Assembly: GCA_000818945.1 (NCBI GenBank)
Contig: KN805371.1
Span: 541,994-605,993 of the forward strand
Source of the DNA: Schizochytrium sp. CCTCC M209059
Lineage: Eukaryota > Sar > Bigyra > Thraustochytrida > Thraustochytriidae
Length of the DNA: 64,000 nucleotides
Reading direction: 5' to 3'
Part shown: piece after piece, positions 19,768 through 31,700 of the stretch
Layout of the letters: every line of letters starts with the position of its first letter
Numbering within the stretch: the stretch's first letter is position 1
Translations under genes and position numbers: made by a program
Notes under the pieces: model-generated
Databases searched by the model: none
What the model was told of the DNA's origin: nothing
The model's input: only the letters and a program-made list of their open reading frames with translations

Positions 19768-22311
19768 TCATGTAGAGAAGAAGCTTTCGTGAGCAAGATT
19801 CTCCTTCATCACTTCCTCAGTCGTCCGCACTTTCGGGCGCCTTTCAGCAATGTAGGCAGCCACGTCGCTGTACCGCGTGTAGGAATGATGCCCAGCCCCG
19901 CTCTCCTCCATGACACGGTCGGTCGCAAGCCTGCATTCCTGCAAATGAGACCGGATCATTTCTAAATTCCTCTTGAACATTTTGTTTGTCGCAAGAATTG
20001 ATGCTGTAAGTCCATCAAGACGTTCTTGTGCTGGCTGTTTCGGGGGGTGTCCCGTAAAGGGCTGATTGGGTGGTTTCGTTGCTTTCTTTCCGTCATTGTT
20101 GTCTCCTCGATAGCCTGATTGTCGCGCACTTGCGTAAACACTCGTAAACGTAGGGTCGAGCGGATTTAATATAGCGTCCAGCGCCGAGCGCACGAAGTCT
20201 TGTCGAGGATGACCACACGAGGAGCACTCTGTACATTGCGATGAGCTACCATGAGATGAAATGTTGTGCCCTTGCATCTGCCTTGCTTCCCGCTGCTGCT
20301 GCTGCTGCTGCTGCTGCGGTGGCGGTAGCAAGGTGGGCTCAACGGCACCAATGGGGACCTCGGGAACCTCGTAAACAAGTCCAGATGCAGATACCACGAG
20401 ATTGGCCTGAACCTGCATGTCTCGCTGCTCTACGTGTTGCGTAGAGCTATCGCACAAGACCGGTCGTGGAGGATGACCCGAGCGCGACGCAGAAATGCTC
20501 ACCTGGGAAAGAGTCTTTGGTGATGCCGGGTGTTGGCGTGGCGATGACGGTGACCGTGGTCTGTCGACTGCTTCTCGAAGTAAGCCGCGTGTCGGTGCTC
20601 CTCGATGATCGTGACGCACGGAAAGCTGCGATCGAGCAGAACGTACCGAGCGCGCAGATCGAACAGAACGTGGAGAGGCCAGATCTGCTTCCGAATCGAA
20701 TTCATCCACACTGTAATCATCGCCACACGAACTTTCGGCGTGACTCTGGCGCCCAAGGGAAATGTGTGTGCGTCGCGAGCGCATGGAGCGCAGTGACTTG
20801 CGTGACTTGGCGCTTGTGCCGGATCGAACAGAGCGCGCAGAGAAACGACTATATACAGATTTTCCCGACAGCGGCTCAATGCCGTCTTTCCCATCCTCAT
20901 CAAACGAAGAATAGACGGTCTGCACTGCGCTTTCTTCGTCTGGGCTTGTGCTGATGTGGCCGCGGCCCTGTCCTCGCTCACTGTTGTGCTGATCCCTAGA
21001 TTTCGTATAGGTGCTATCGCGAATTTCGACATGCAAAGGCTCGACAGAAGATCGAGGCGAGAGCGTCTTGTTTTGTGCCCCACTCGTAGCTGCGTCGTTC
21101 ATCATTCGCAGGGCTTCTTGACGTCGCGCTTCCTCTTCGATCTCGATATCTCGCATCGCCTGCTCGTAGGCACTGTCATCGTCATCGTCATCACCTTCGT
21201 CGTCATCGTCGTCGTCGTCGTCGATTACGTTGCTACCACCATCTCTATCGTCCTGACCGCTGTCAATATCTCCAAAGGCTCGACCGCCACCGAAATGGGA
21301 ATTGTTTCGCTTTGCTACGGGACTACGCACTTTTGGCGCGGCAGGCGGCGAACAAGCATTTTCCAAGGCCGCATCCTGCATCATGCGCAAGGCCTCTTGT
21401 CGTCGGGCTTCTTCTTCGCGTTCAATTTCTTTCAGAGCTTCTTTGAAGCTTTCCTCACCAATACTTTCGGCATCAAAGTCCCCCTCGCCAAGACCATCTG
21501 AATCATTGTCGCCCAATTTTTGTTCTTCTTCCGAATGCACCTCGCTTTCCTGTGCTATTCCGGCACGTTGAAGCCGCGCGAGGTTATCGCGCTCCTCCTT
21601 CGTTTGTCCGCGCACAAGGAGCTTTCTTTGCGCAGAAAGGGGTGACATCTCCGACAGAGAAGTATCTCCTGGGGATGTTGGAGAGAAACTTTGCCACGGC
21701 GCGCCTTCGCGACGAAAGTCTACAATCGGTCCAGGAGAATTCGCTTTACCGAAAAGATCTTCTTCGTTTTCTTCATCTTCTTCCTCCTCGTGGTGGCCCC
21801 CAGCAAGAGATTTCTCAAAATCAACTCCATGCGATCCTGTTGACAGCAAGTGGGCATAGTTGTGGCCGCTAAGATCCGTGGCATCGAGGCGTAGATCCAT
21901 GGTCCCTCCACTTCGCATGAGACCCCGGGCGTTAGAACCTCGCTCTGACACGGACGCACCAGACTCGCTCATGGAGAACTCTCGAACGCTGTCGCTTTCT
22001 TCGTTTCCGTCGTCGTCGTCGTCGTCGTCGTCACGATTAGGATCGAGGTACCGATCGCTGTCGTCGTCTTCGCTCGATACAGAATAGGCCGTGGAGTTTG
22101 TACGAGTCGGCTTGGCATTCCCGTTGCCGCCGTATTTCTTGAGGTAATAGCTCGCACGGTCGAGCGTGGACATATTCTGTGTGCTGGAGGAGCCGCCTTT
22201 TCTAACGCGAGGTTTCCCACCGACATTTCGATCGCCACCGCCGCCACCTTGAGTCGCTTTGGAAAAATCCATGTCGAAGGCATAAGGATCATCGTTCTGT
22301 GCCAGACTCAT
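19768..22311 (-). CDS. Acidic 847-aa protein, tentatively DUF4614/C19orf44-like
   Basis: The first ATG of the ORF is at 22311 (the frame is open from a TTG nine bases upstream). The protein starts M-S-L-A-Q-N-D-D-P-Y-A-F-D. It is mostly low complexity: long Asp/Glu runs, Ser/Arg-rich stretches and a poly-Gln run. Two short helices share E-E-A-R-R-Q-E-A-L-R-M-M (~residues 300 and 400), an internal duplication. The C-terminal ~75 residues look conserved: L-x-x-x-x-K-M-F-K-R-N-L-E, then H-S-Y-T-R-Y-S-D-V-A-A-Y-I-A-E-R-R-P and T-T-E-E-V-M-K-E. This resembles from memory the C-terminal DUF4614 block of animal C19orf44 (F-H-Y-x-T-L-x-x-A-K-x-x-I-x-x-x-R-P), but I could not verify it. No enzymatic motif, signal or membrane segment. 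Confidence 0.75.
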   Translation of the reverse strand: MSLAQNDDPYAFDMDFSKATQGGGGGDRNVGGKPRVRKGGSSSTQNMSTLDRASYYLKKYGGNGNAKPTRTNSTAYSVSSEDDDSDRYLDPNRDDDDDDDDGNEESDSVREFSMSESGASVSERGSNARGLMRSGGTMDLRLDATDLSGHNYAHLLSTGSHGVDFEKSLAGGHHEEEEDEENEEDLFGKANSPGPIVDFRREGAPWQSFSPTSPGDTSLSEMSPLSAQRKLLVRGQTKEERDNLARLQRAGIAQESEVHSEEEQKLGDNDSDGLGEGDFDAESIGEESFKEALKEIEREEEARRQEALRMMQDAALENACSPPAAPKVRSPVAKRNNSHFGGGRAFGDIDSGQDDRDGGSNVIDDDDDDDDEGDDDDDDSAYEQAMRDIEIEEEARRQEALRMMNDAATSGAQNKTLSPRSSVEPLHVEIRDSTYTKSRDQHNSERGQGRGHISTSPDEESAVQTVYSSFDEDGKDGIEPLSGKSVYSRFSARSVRSGTSAKSRKSLRSMRSRRTHISLGRQSHAESSCGDDYSVDEFDSEADLASPRSVRSARSVRSARSQLSVRHDHRGAPTRGLLREAVDRPRSPSSPRQHPASPKTLSQVSISASRSGHPPRPVLCDSSTQHVEQRDMQVQANLVVSASGLVYEVPEVPIGAVEPTLLPPPQQQQQQQQREARQMQGHNISSHGSSSQCTECSSCGHPRQDFVRSALDAILNPLDPTFTSVYASARQSGYRGDNNDGKKATKPPNQPFTGHPPKQPAQERLDGLTASILATNKMFKRNLEMIRSHLQECRLATDRVMEESGAGHHSYTRYSDVAAYIAERRPKVRTTEEVMKENLAHESFFST

Positions 22312-23790
22312 TTGTGACAATAGTCGTGGCTACTTTTGCCACTCAATCGATCGATCGATCGATCGATCGATCGGTCAATCAATCAATCAATCAACTTATA
22401 GAACTTTAATCAAGCAAGGACGCGTTCTTTCCCTACGCCATGTAAAAGGCAAGCCAGGTCTCGCTTGGAGGAACACCGTCCAATAAACTGGCCCCTCGCT
22501 CGCCTTTGATCAGCCCAGCCTCTCTGCCAGCTCGCTCTGGCTCTTGGTCCAGCCCTCCCCACCAGCACACGCTCACACTCTTTCGGCACGCACTTCCCGC
22601 TTCGCGTACCGTCCAGGCCTCGCTCGCCCACTGACGAAAGCCCAGCGCCGCGCCCCGCGGGTTGAGCCGCGCGCCTCTCCGCCCCAAAAGCTAGACTTGC
22701 ATATTTGCTGTCGCATTTCGCAAATCGCCTGTCCGCTACGCCCTTGAAGCGACTGCGAGCAAACTATTGGCGCGCAATGGCGAGCAGGCCCAGCTCCATC
22801 GCGGCTTTACAGCTCGCAAAACGGTCCGCACGCGCGCTCGGTGTGTATAATATTGGGGTGTGTACCGCCTGCCTTGGCAGCAGGTCCGCGAACGGGGACC
22901 AGTAGGGCATAGAGCTGTTATCGACGAGGTGCTGTCGGAACCAAGATCATCATGCCATGTCGCGAGATCTGCCGAAATTTTACGTTTCTCCCCCTGAGCA
23001 GGTCGACTTGCGTGAGCTCCATGTGCTATTTTTTTTTTTTGTGTTTTATTTTTTCCGTAGGCCAATGCGCAGAAGAACGAATACATGGCAACCCGAGCAA
23101 GGTAGGCAACTGACTACAACTGGACGCGCTGGCGCATGGCACTGCGTTATCTCATGCATTGAACAACAGGGAATAACAGCAGCAACAGTATCTATCCATC
23201 TGTCCGTTCGCGGAGAAAAGGAAAAATGTAACGGGAAAGAAGAAAGCTCCGACCATGGCGCATTTCTCAGGCTTTCAAGCCTCTCTGGATTATTTGTCGG
23301 GCACTGAGCCTCGTTCGATTCTGTGTATTAAGGGGAAGTTGAGTGCCTTGGAGACCGCAGCAAACTGAGGTCACAAGCTTAGCCCCCCACACACACATAC
23401 ACACATATATAATAGATTCGTTGTGGGAAAGCTTTTCATCCAAAAACCTGAATGGATTATCTTCTGCTAGGATGAGATACGATGGAGGTAATGTGGTATA
23501 CGTACATGACTGTACACATGGACTTGATGGCTACACCCCTCGGCGCGGAGGTCTCATCTTGGCGCGGCAAGTGCCAGAATGGATTCGCGAGAGGAAGTGG
23601 ATTCCATTGCGAAAGGTTAGGCTGATCAGAGCGACTTTGCGTCCATTCCCATCTCGTCTCGTGAAGGACTGAAGAGCTCCGCTGTTCGCAACGCCAAGCG
23701 CTTGTTGCTGCAAAGCAGAATTGTCGCCGGGCGCACGGGCGTCAGACGGACTTCTTTTGCGCTGCAGCAGGCAGATTTCTCTGCCTCCCG

Positions 23791-23833
<43 letters not shown>

Positions 23834-23953
23834 TTCCGCGCGCCCGAGGGACAGGGAGTAGAAGGACAGGTTTACTGCTCTTTCGTTTCTTCGCCGACGA
23901 CCAGGAGCGAAGGCTTGACTGTCGCTATTGTACAAGAGGGTGATCGACAAACT
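22312..23953. other. Divergent intergenic region with microsatellites
   Basis: Spacer between two genes transcribed away from each other. It has an ATCG tract (22346-22372) passing into an AATC tract (to 22394), a poly-T run near 23030 and a GCGT/GTGC tract (23791-23833) about 120 bp before the kinase ATG. No further gene seen. Confidence 0.45.
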
Positions 23954-24988
23954 ATGGGCGGAGCGGCTTCATCGCACAAGGCGAAGCAGCCTACCGAGAC
24001 GCTCGACCCAGAGACAAATGGACTTGCCAGCAAGCCAACCGGCACCTTGATCTACTTCAATCACGCCGAGGCTGTTCAGAAGAGCGAGTCGCAGAGCATC
24101 GATGCAGAAACCTTTTTCGGCCTCGATGTGGACTATGACGACATTCAGATCCACGAGACGATTGGTCAGGGCACGTACGGAAAGGTCTACAAAGCGCACT
24201 ACAACAATCGCCACATCGCAGTAAAGAAAATTTTCCTCTCTGTGGTGCCGGATGAGCGCGCCGAAATTCTCGAGGATTTCGCCAAGGAGATTAAGATTCT
24301 CAGCATCCTCAAGCACGAGTGTATCATTCAGTTCCTCGGCGCATGCCGCGCCGATCCAAACTACTGCCTGCTCTTTGAGCTCTGCGAAGGCAGCGTCGGC
24401 AGTTTGCTTAACATGGTGAGAAAGCACCGCGTCAATGTCACGTGGCGCATGTGCCTTAAGATCGCGCTTGATTGTGCCCGAGCGGTGGCGTATCTTCACG
24501 CGCTAACGCCCAAGATCCTCCATCGAGATCTCAAGGCTGAGAACCTCTTGCTCGACGACAAGTTCAACTGCAAGCTCACAGATTTTGGACTCTCGCGGGG
24601 TTATGAGACCAAAGCTGTCATGACGGTTTGTGGTACGCCGTGCTGGGTCGCTCCTGAGATCTTCCGAGGAGAGCCTTATACCGAGACCGTCGACGTGTAT
24701 TCCTTTGGCGTTGTCCTATGGGAGCTCTTTTGCTTTGAAAAGCCGTATCAGGACCAGGATTGCGTGGAGTTGCCATACTTGGTAGCAAAGAAAGGACTTC
24801 GCCCAGAGTATCTCAAACACTGCCCCGAGTCCCTCAATCTCCTCATGAATGACTGCTGGAAAGAAGACGGCGGTGCTCGGCCACCTTTCACCGAGATCAT
24901 CACTCGAATTGAGGCTTGCATGGCTGAATTTGAGCCATTCATTTCCCAGGCCATCGACAAGACCAAGCGACCCGACCAGCTTGCCTGA
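23954..24988 (+). CDS. TKL-type protein kinase with N-myristoylation signal
   Basis: 344 residues from the first ATG in the frame. The N-terminus M-G-G-A-A-S-S-H-K fits an N-myristoylation signal (Gly2, Ser6, basic residue following), suggesting membrane attachment. A single kinase domain fills ~63-330: G-Q-G-T-Y-G-K-V (P-loop), K91 in A-V-K-K, H190-R-D-L-K-A-E-N, D210-F-G, C-W-V-A-P-E-I, and D-V-Y-S-F-G-V-V-L-W-E. The K-A-E-N after HRDL and Y-S-F-G-V-V-L-W-E place it among tyrosine-kinase-like (RAF/MLK/CTR1-related) Ser/Thr kinases. All catalytic residues are present, so it should be active. No regulatory domain beyond the ~60-residue N-terminal tail is visible. The cellular pathway is unknown. 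Confidence 0.92.
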   Translation: MGGAASSHKAKQPTETLDPETNGLASKPTGTLIYFNHAEAVQKSESQSIDAETFFGLDVDYDDIQIHETIGQGTYGKVYKAHYNNRHIAVKKIFLSVVPDERAEILEDFAKEIKILSILKHECIIQFLGACRADPNYCLLFELCEGSVGSLLNMVRKHRVNVTWRMCLKIALDCARAVAYLHALTPKILHRDLKAENLLLDDKFNCKLTDFGLSRGYETKAVMTVCGTPCWVAPEIFRGEPYTETVDVYSFGVVLWELFCFEKPYQDQDCVELPYLVAKKGLRPEYLKHCPESLNLLMNDCWKEDGGARPPFTEIITRIEACMAEFEPFISQAIDKTKRPDQLA

Positions 24989-25725
24989 GCAGTGTATGCA
25001 TCGTTCTAGAAACTCTCTTTTTCGTACCTGGGAGGAATGGGATGGGAGAAGCTCGTAGCAGCTGTCTTTCTAGCTCTCTCCCTCTTTCCCCATCCTCATT
25101 TGGAAGTCTCTCTCTATTGTCATTCTCTTGGCGCTGTTCGCTCAGAGCGTCTATCTATCAAACGAGACAATTGCAACGGGGTCAGTCGCTGCCCCAATCA
25201 TTGATACCCTAGTCGTGACGCCACTATGGCGCCACAATCCCATTTGATACATCCAAAGATATCGTGCGTGTCTTCTGATTATTTTTCCACGAATGTCGTT
25301 GGGTGTGGCGCAAGACTCTGCCCAAGAGAGTTGTTTTTTCGAAGAGCCAAGAGAGAGAGTCGGACTTATGCGAGTTGCTCTTGCTCTTTAACAGCAGCGG
25401 CAATTGCAGTCAATAGGACTCCGTTACAGAGCTGTTCTTCGATACAGTCGCTCTCGTCACTCTTGCCTTTTGTTGTCTCTTTTCTTGGCCCAACAAAAAA
25501 AAAGAATAAAACTCAACAACTGCAATTTCAATTCGAGCTAGTCAGCGTTGCTGCTTCTGCACGATACCTCATAATGAGCGGATGACATAGATGCAGCAGC
25601 ATCGCATTGCATTGCATTGCTTTGCTTTGCGTTGCCCTACGCAATGGAGAAAGAGGCCGTCAAAATGCGCAATCAAAAATACGAGAAACTTAAAATCAAA
25701 AGGCAATGTTTCATCAAATAAACAC
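24989..25725. other. Convergent 3' spacer; no gene seen
   Basis: Lower-GC spacer between the kinase stop and the CBP/p300 stop. A-rich runs at about 25494-25520 and a TTGCA/TTTGC short repeat at about 25600-25635 are compatible with UTRs. Confidence 0.45.
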
Positions 25726-28700
25726 TCATCTCCGGGTGGTGCGCTGTCCGCGCGAAGAAGCCCTCGACGAGGCCGGAGGCGGACCCTGAGGCGCCGCCGT
25801 AGCCCCAGGCGGGATGTTTCCGGGCACCGAGGGCTTAAGGTTCGTAGGCCGAATCTTGATCTTGGTGCCGCCGCTTCCTTCCACAACGGTGGCCTGAATT
25901 TGCTGGCCGGCCTGCGTGATGGCCTGAGCAGCGGCGCCGGTACTTCCGGAGCGATGACCGCGGCCACGAGCGCTACGAACGCCCCCGCGTGCCGCCTGTT
26001 GCTGCTGCTGCTGCTGCTGCTGTAGTTGAGCATTTTGTCGCGCCGCCTGCAGCTGGCGCTGACGCTGCAAGAGCAAATTGCGTTGTTGCTGCAGGAGCTC
26101 TTGCTCTGTCGCAGGGCGCCCATTCTGGCGCATATGCTGCTTCATTTGTTGTTTGTGCTTGTGAATGTGCACCTTGAGGTCTTCACAATGCGGCACACGG
26201 CAGTTGGGTGTGTGGCAATTACGCGCGTGCATTTGCACGAGGCAGAGAACGCGGCGGCAGATTTCGCAACCGCCACGCACACGAACTTCGCATGTCATGC
26301 GATGCTTCAGAAGATCCTTCATCTTCTTGCAAGGTGCCTTGGAGCATTCTGGGTTGTTGCACTGTGACGAGTGCACGAGAGCCTCCAGAAAGAGCGTTAG
26401 CGAATGCTGGCGAGCGCGTTGCATCTCCTGAACACGCTGCATGCGCTGCGACTCGGTTGTCTCGGCCTGCACGCCACGCGTGACAACAAACGGCGTAAGC
26501 ATGTGCTCGTGTCGACCCATGTGACGCTTGCAATGGACGCAAAGATCGTAATCGCCACCGTTGCAAACATCGCAGTGGTACCGCTTGCCCGAGAGGATGT
26601 CATTGTGACATTCCATGCATGTGTACAGATGCGCAGGAGCGTCGGGGTTGTGGAGATGGTAAAGGACCATCATGGTGGAATGTTTGGCGCGACGCTGCTG
26701 GTCGAACTGATATCTGTTACCCGTGCACAGGGAGAGAAAGGCGTGACGGGATTCGAGCAGGTGGTTCTTCATGATGACGTCGTGGTCTGGAGTCTTGATA
26801 GGGAGGTTCTCGTCAACATAGTGCAGAATATGATCCTCGGCCGCCGGAGACGGCAAGGGCGCGCGTGTGCATTCAATGCTTTGCTTTTCCCACTCAGCGA
26901 GTAGTTCTTTCCTCTTGCGCGCCTCCTCCACTTCCCTTTGCTTCTTCTTCTTGGCCTCTGTCTCTGCCTTGGCCTTGGCATCGGCTTCGCGTTCCTCTTT
27001 CGTCTTGGGTTTACCCTCTTTGGACTCGTTCGATTTGTTGCCCTTGTCATCCGAGGATTTCTCCGCTACTGTTACAGCTGCTCCCGCCTTGGATTCTGCA
27101 ATCTTTTCTCCGGCTTCGGACATTTTCGTGTCCTTATCCTGATCTTGATTCTTTACTTTCTCCTCGGCAGAGAGGGCCTCCTTCTTGACAGGAGACTCCC
27201 TTTCCTCTTTCTTTACTGCAGAAGAAGAAGAGAAAGTAGCTGTAGTCTTCGCATCAGTTTCCGAAACCTTTTGGCGCTTTGTGGCTTGCTTGTCATCCTT
27301 GTCTTTGGAGGATTCCTCTTTAATGGGCGCGGAAGTAGGCTTGCTATCACTCTCACTCGCCGCAGTCTTATCCAAAGCCTTTTTGTCCTGATCCTTCCCA
27401 GGCTCTGCAGTAGCGGAAGAGGCCTCAATCGTGGACGCGGTGGCCTCCGCCGAAGCTTCGGCAGCCTTCTCCTTGTTGGGCTTGTCTTCGGTCTCAGACT
27501 GCGGCTCAGACTTGACTCCATTGGCCTTGGTGGTCTCCTCGGTATTTGCGGTGGCAGAAGCCGCGCTGGTGGTCTCTTTGGTTTCGGCATCTGGAGCGCT
27601 GCGTTTGACAGACCCTGAGGCACTGACAGACTTGATCATGGATTCCTCCTTGATCAACTTCGGGGCCTCCGTTTTGACAGTAGCATCCCCGTTTGCAGAT
27701 GGCTGAGAAGAAGTCTTGGCGTCAGCAGAAGATGTGGTAGTGCTTGCAGGCGTTGCCGACGTAACAGCAGCAGCAGCGGCACCACCACCACTATCAGAAG
27801 TGGACGGCTTGCTAGCGCCTTCCTCCACTTTGGTCTTTTTCTTTTCCTGCTCGGCAGCCTCGCGTTTGGCCTTTTCTTTGGCCTCGCGCTCAGCCTTTTC
27901 CTTGGCTTCTTTCTCCTTGCGTTCCTTTTCCTTGCGCTTGTACTCGATGTTCACATCGATAACTGTTTGATCCTTGCCGGCTTCCTTGCCGGCTTCCTCC
28001 TCTGCTGACTTGGGTTTACCGTCTGGACCGTCCGCTACGCAACCACCTCCATGTTGTTGCTCCTTGGGACGCTTGGTCTCGAGCACGTAGCAATCGTTAC
28101 AGAGCGCAAACGGGCACGACTTGTTAAAGCCCGAATCCTCGAGACATGTCGGATGCCGGCATTCCCAGCGACCTCGCAAAAGATACTTGCCGCATCGCGT
28201 GCACTCGTGAGACATCTTGACAACGAGAAAATCGTCCTTCATGACCTCGAGCTGCTGCGCAAGACGTTGCATGAGTTGCACGCGAGCCTCGGCGGCCTCT
28301 TCGGCAGTGAGTTCAACGGCAAGTTCCGCAACGGGTTTGTTGGTATCCGCTGCTTTGCCATTACTAGCCTTGCCATCCGGTTTGCCACCCTCGGCGCCTT
28401 CTTCGCCATTGCGACGACGCTTGCGCTTGCTGCGGCCGCCGTTGTTCTCACTTTCCTTCTTCTTTTGGCGGGCGCGTTCCTTGGCAAGCTCCTCTGCTTC
28501 CTGCGGCCAGTAGTCGCCTTCAAAGTAAGGGAGGTGACCAGCAGCAGCCAGTTTGTTGGCCTTGCGGCGCTCAAGATCCTCGGCCAACATACGGTCGTCA
28601 CCGGCACAGACACCATTGGCAGGGGTCAAAAACGTCACACCAGCAGCTTCTGCCATTGCCTTGGCCTTGTCAGCATCAGAGAGCGGGACCCCGTCCTCGG

Positions 28701-31700
28701 GCGTTGCCTTGGCCTCGGTGTTGGCGTCCTCGTCTTCTTCGTCATCCTCGAGATCAGGCATGTCGGGAAGCATGCCCAAGGTGTCGTTTTCCTCGTCATC
28801 GTCGCCATCACCATCCTTGTTGTCTCCATCTGCAGAATTCGTCTTGCCAGACGCAGCGGCGGCGGCAGCTTCTGCTTCAGCCTTTGCAGCTTCTTCAGCG
28901 GCGACCTTTGCAGCGGCGGCAGCCTGCGCGGCAGCGGCAGCGCCACTTATCCGACGGGTCGTTGTTCCCTTGCGGGACGACTTTTTCCCCTTTTTGCTGC
29001 TCTTGGACTTGGACTTTGACTTGGAAGTTCGCTTTTTGGACTTTGATTTGGACTTTTTCTTGTTGTTGGTGCGCGCGGAGCCCTCAAAGTGCTCCTCGAA
29101 CATGGCGCATGAGCCCATAAAAATGCGAGAGCCGGATCCCTGCGTAATCATGTCGTGGTACCACTTGCGCAGACGCTCCGGGGTCTGGACTCGTTGGTCC
29201 TCAGGGTGGCAATGGATGATGTAGTCGTCGCGCTTGTTGGGTGGGGGACAGGCCCAAATGTAGGCCGAGGTCATGCCGTCCCGACGCATGTACTCGAGAT
29301 AGCCGAGGAGAAGCTCGTGGTAGACTGTGGTCCTCAAACGGCGGGGCTGGAAATAGTAGACGGAGTCGAGGTAGGCAATATACACCTTGCGCCGATTCGG
29401 GTCCGGGCAGTCGGACCCGTATTCTTGCACGAACATGGCGAAGAAGAGCACATCGACACCATCGAGCTCTTGGAAGAGGAAGATGCAGCGCGAGCGAAAG
29501 GGAAAGGCGTCCGGATACTCGGGTATGAGACGCTTGACGAAGGGTTTGACCTTGCACTCTTCGTCAAAATTGGAGAGCACGCGGATATAGAGTTTGTCCG
29601 CGCCGGGCCCCAGGTCCTCGTCCGCGATTCCGGGCTTGCGAACTCGCTCCTTGTCGCGAAACTCGCGGATACTGTTCCGCACCCATTTTTCGAGAAAGAT
29701 GCCAAGACGTGTCTGATCGAGCTCCTTTGCGCTCGGGACCCGTTTGCCAGCGGGGAGAACAAAATGCTTGTACTTTCCCTTCGCACGAGCAGCGTCGTCC
29801 CCGACGGCGGGTTTTTCGTTTTTGGCATCTTTGCCGTCCTGTTTGGGCTGTTCCTTGTCCTCCTTTTTGACAGCACTGGCAGGTCCAGCCTTGGCCTTAG
29901 CCTTGGCATCCGCCTCAGCCTTGCGTTCCTGTTCGCCGAGTTTGGACTCCTCAATGAGACAAAGAGGGCAAATGTAGTCTTGCGATGAATTGAGACTGTT
30001 TTTGCGCGAGTTGAAGAGCGCGCAAATCTGATGTACCCATCGATCGCACTTGTCGCAAGAGACCCAGGGCTCGCCATAGAGTTCGTTGTTCTTTTTCTTG
30101 GTGAGGTCGCTCTTATTGTATGACTGACCATTGACCGTGAGCACGCCCGAGCGCGCTTTGTCGTAGCAGTCACTGCACCAGCAGTAGTTATAGCCTACGC
30201 CCGTATAATACACGCTATTGGGCTGAATGCGTTTGCCACAAGTACCGGAGCAAAACAGCAGCTTGGGCTGGAATGGGATGCAGCCACGTTCGCAGAGCGG
30301 GCACTGCTCGCAGGTCGACTGATGACAGAGTTGGCAATTCTGGTTCTTGGGCCGACCGTTGCGCTCAATTTTGTTCTGAATGGCAGGAAACTCCTTGACG
30401 GCAACCTTGAGAAGATCCTTTGCTCGGGTATGGTACTCGTTCTCAGGAGGATTGAAAGCCATGGCGTTCTCAAAGGTCAAGACCACATCGGCTTTGAACT
30501 GCTCGAGCGTCTTGTAATAGGATGTGTCGAGACGCTTGCGAATGGTGCCGAGGTCCATGGGGTTCTTGATGATGCGTGGGTAATCAGGAATGTTCATGGC
30601 CTTCCAATCCACGGGAGCGTTGTAGATGCCCTTATTCGACTTGTGCTCGATGAGTTTGCGAAGAAGAGGACGCACGTTGGGTTGGAGACGTTCAACGCGC
30701 AGAGACTCAATATGTTTTTCGACGTCCGTGCGCTCGAGACTGAAAGGCAAGGAAGGGCCGGTTCCGGATTTACAGTGCCGTGCCTTTGCGGGGTCAATGG
30801 CATTAGGGAACTGCGCGCGATACTTGGCAAGTTCCTCCTTGGTCATGCCCTGAGAACGATAGGGAGCCCTTAATCGCTGCATGGCCATTTGCTGCTGTTG
30901 CTGCTGCTGTTGTTGTTGCTGCTGACGCAGGAGAAGCTGCTGTTGGTGATGCTGCTGCTGGCGAGAGACTTGCTGCATATTGGCATGAGACCGTTGCTGC
31001 ATCATGGCGGCATCCGCAGAGTTTCCTTGGCGACGAATGGGATTCGCTCCGCCGGTGGGACCGGCCTGCTGTAGTTGCTCGTGCTGTCGAGCGGCCTGTT
31101 GATTCCGTTGATTCGCAGAAATAATCCTCACGGGTTTGCAAACGGGGCAGTCCTCCTTGACACAGCGATGATAGTGAGAAAGCACGTAGCGGGAAGAGAC
31201 ACAATGAGGTTCCGGGCAGCGAGGGTCCTTGCACTTGGAGATGTGTTTCCACAAACTCTTCATGCGAGCACAGAGCTCCGTGACCTTGCAGGTTCCCTCA
31301 GGATTTTGACAACGACTTGCGTGCCGCAAGAGGAGAAGTCGTTGCTGCCGCTGTTTGAGAATTTGATCTTTGTCATGCTGACTCGTCGAGGACCGTTCTT
31401 GCTGTTGCTGAAGTTGCTGCTGACCGGGCGGCACGGGCTGCTTGACTTTAAGACGAAGATCCCCTGCGGTCCCTGGAACAGCGCGTCCATGATTTGCTGA
31501 AGCTGCCGAAGCCGTGTACACGGGTTGTTGTTGTTGTTGTTGCGTCTGTTGGCCGTTGACTGCAGCGGCTCGACGCATCGCTTGAGCCTGCTGTTGTGCG
31601 GCCGCAGCGGGATGCATTCCGGCTCCGGATTTCGTGGCGATTTGCTGCTGTTGCTGAGCTGTGCTTGCCTTGGCGAGTTCACGGACCCTTTGACGCAAAG

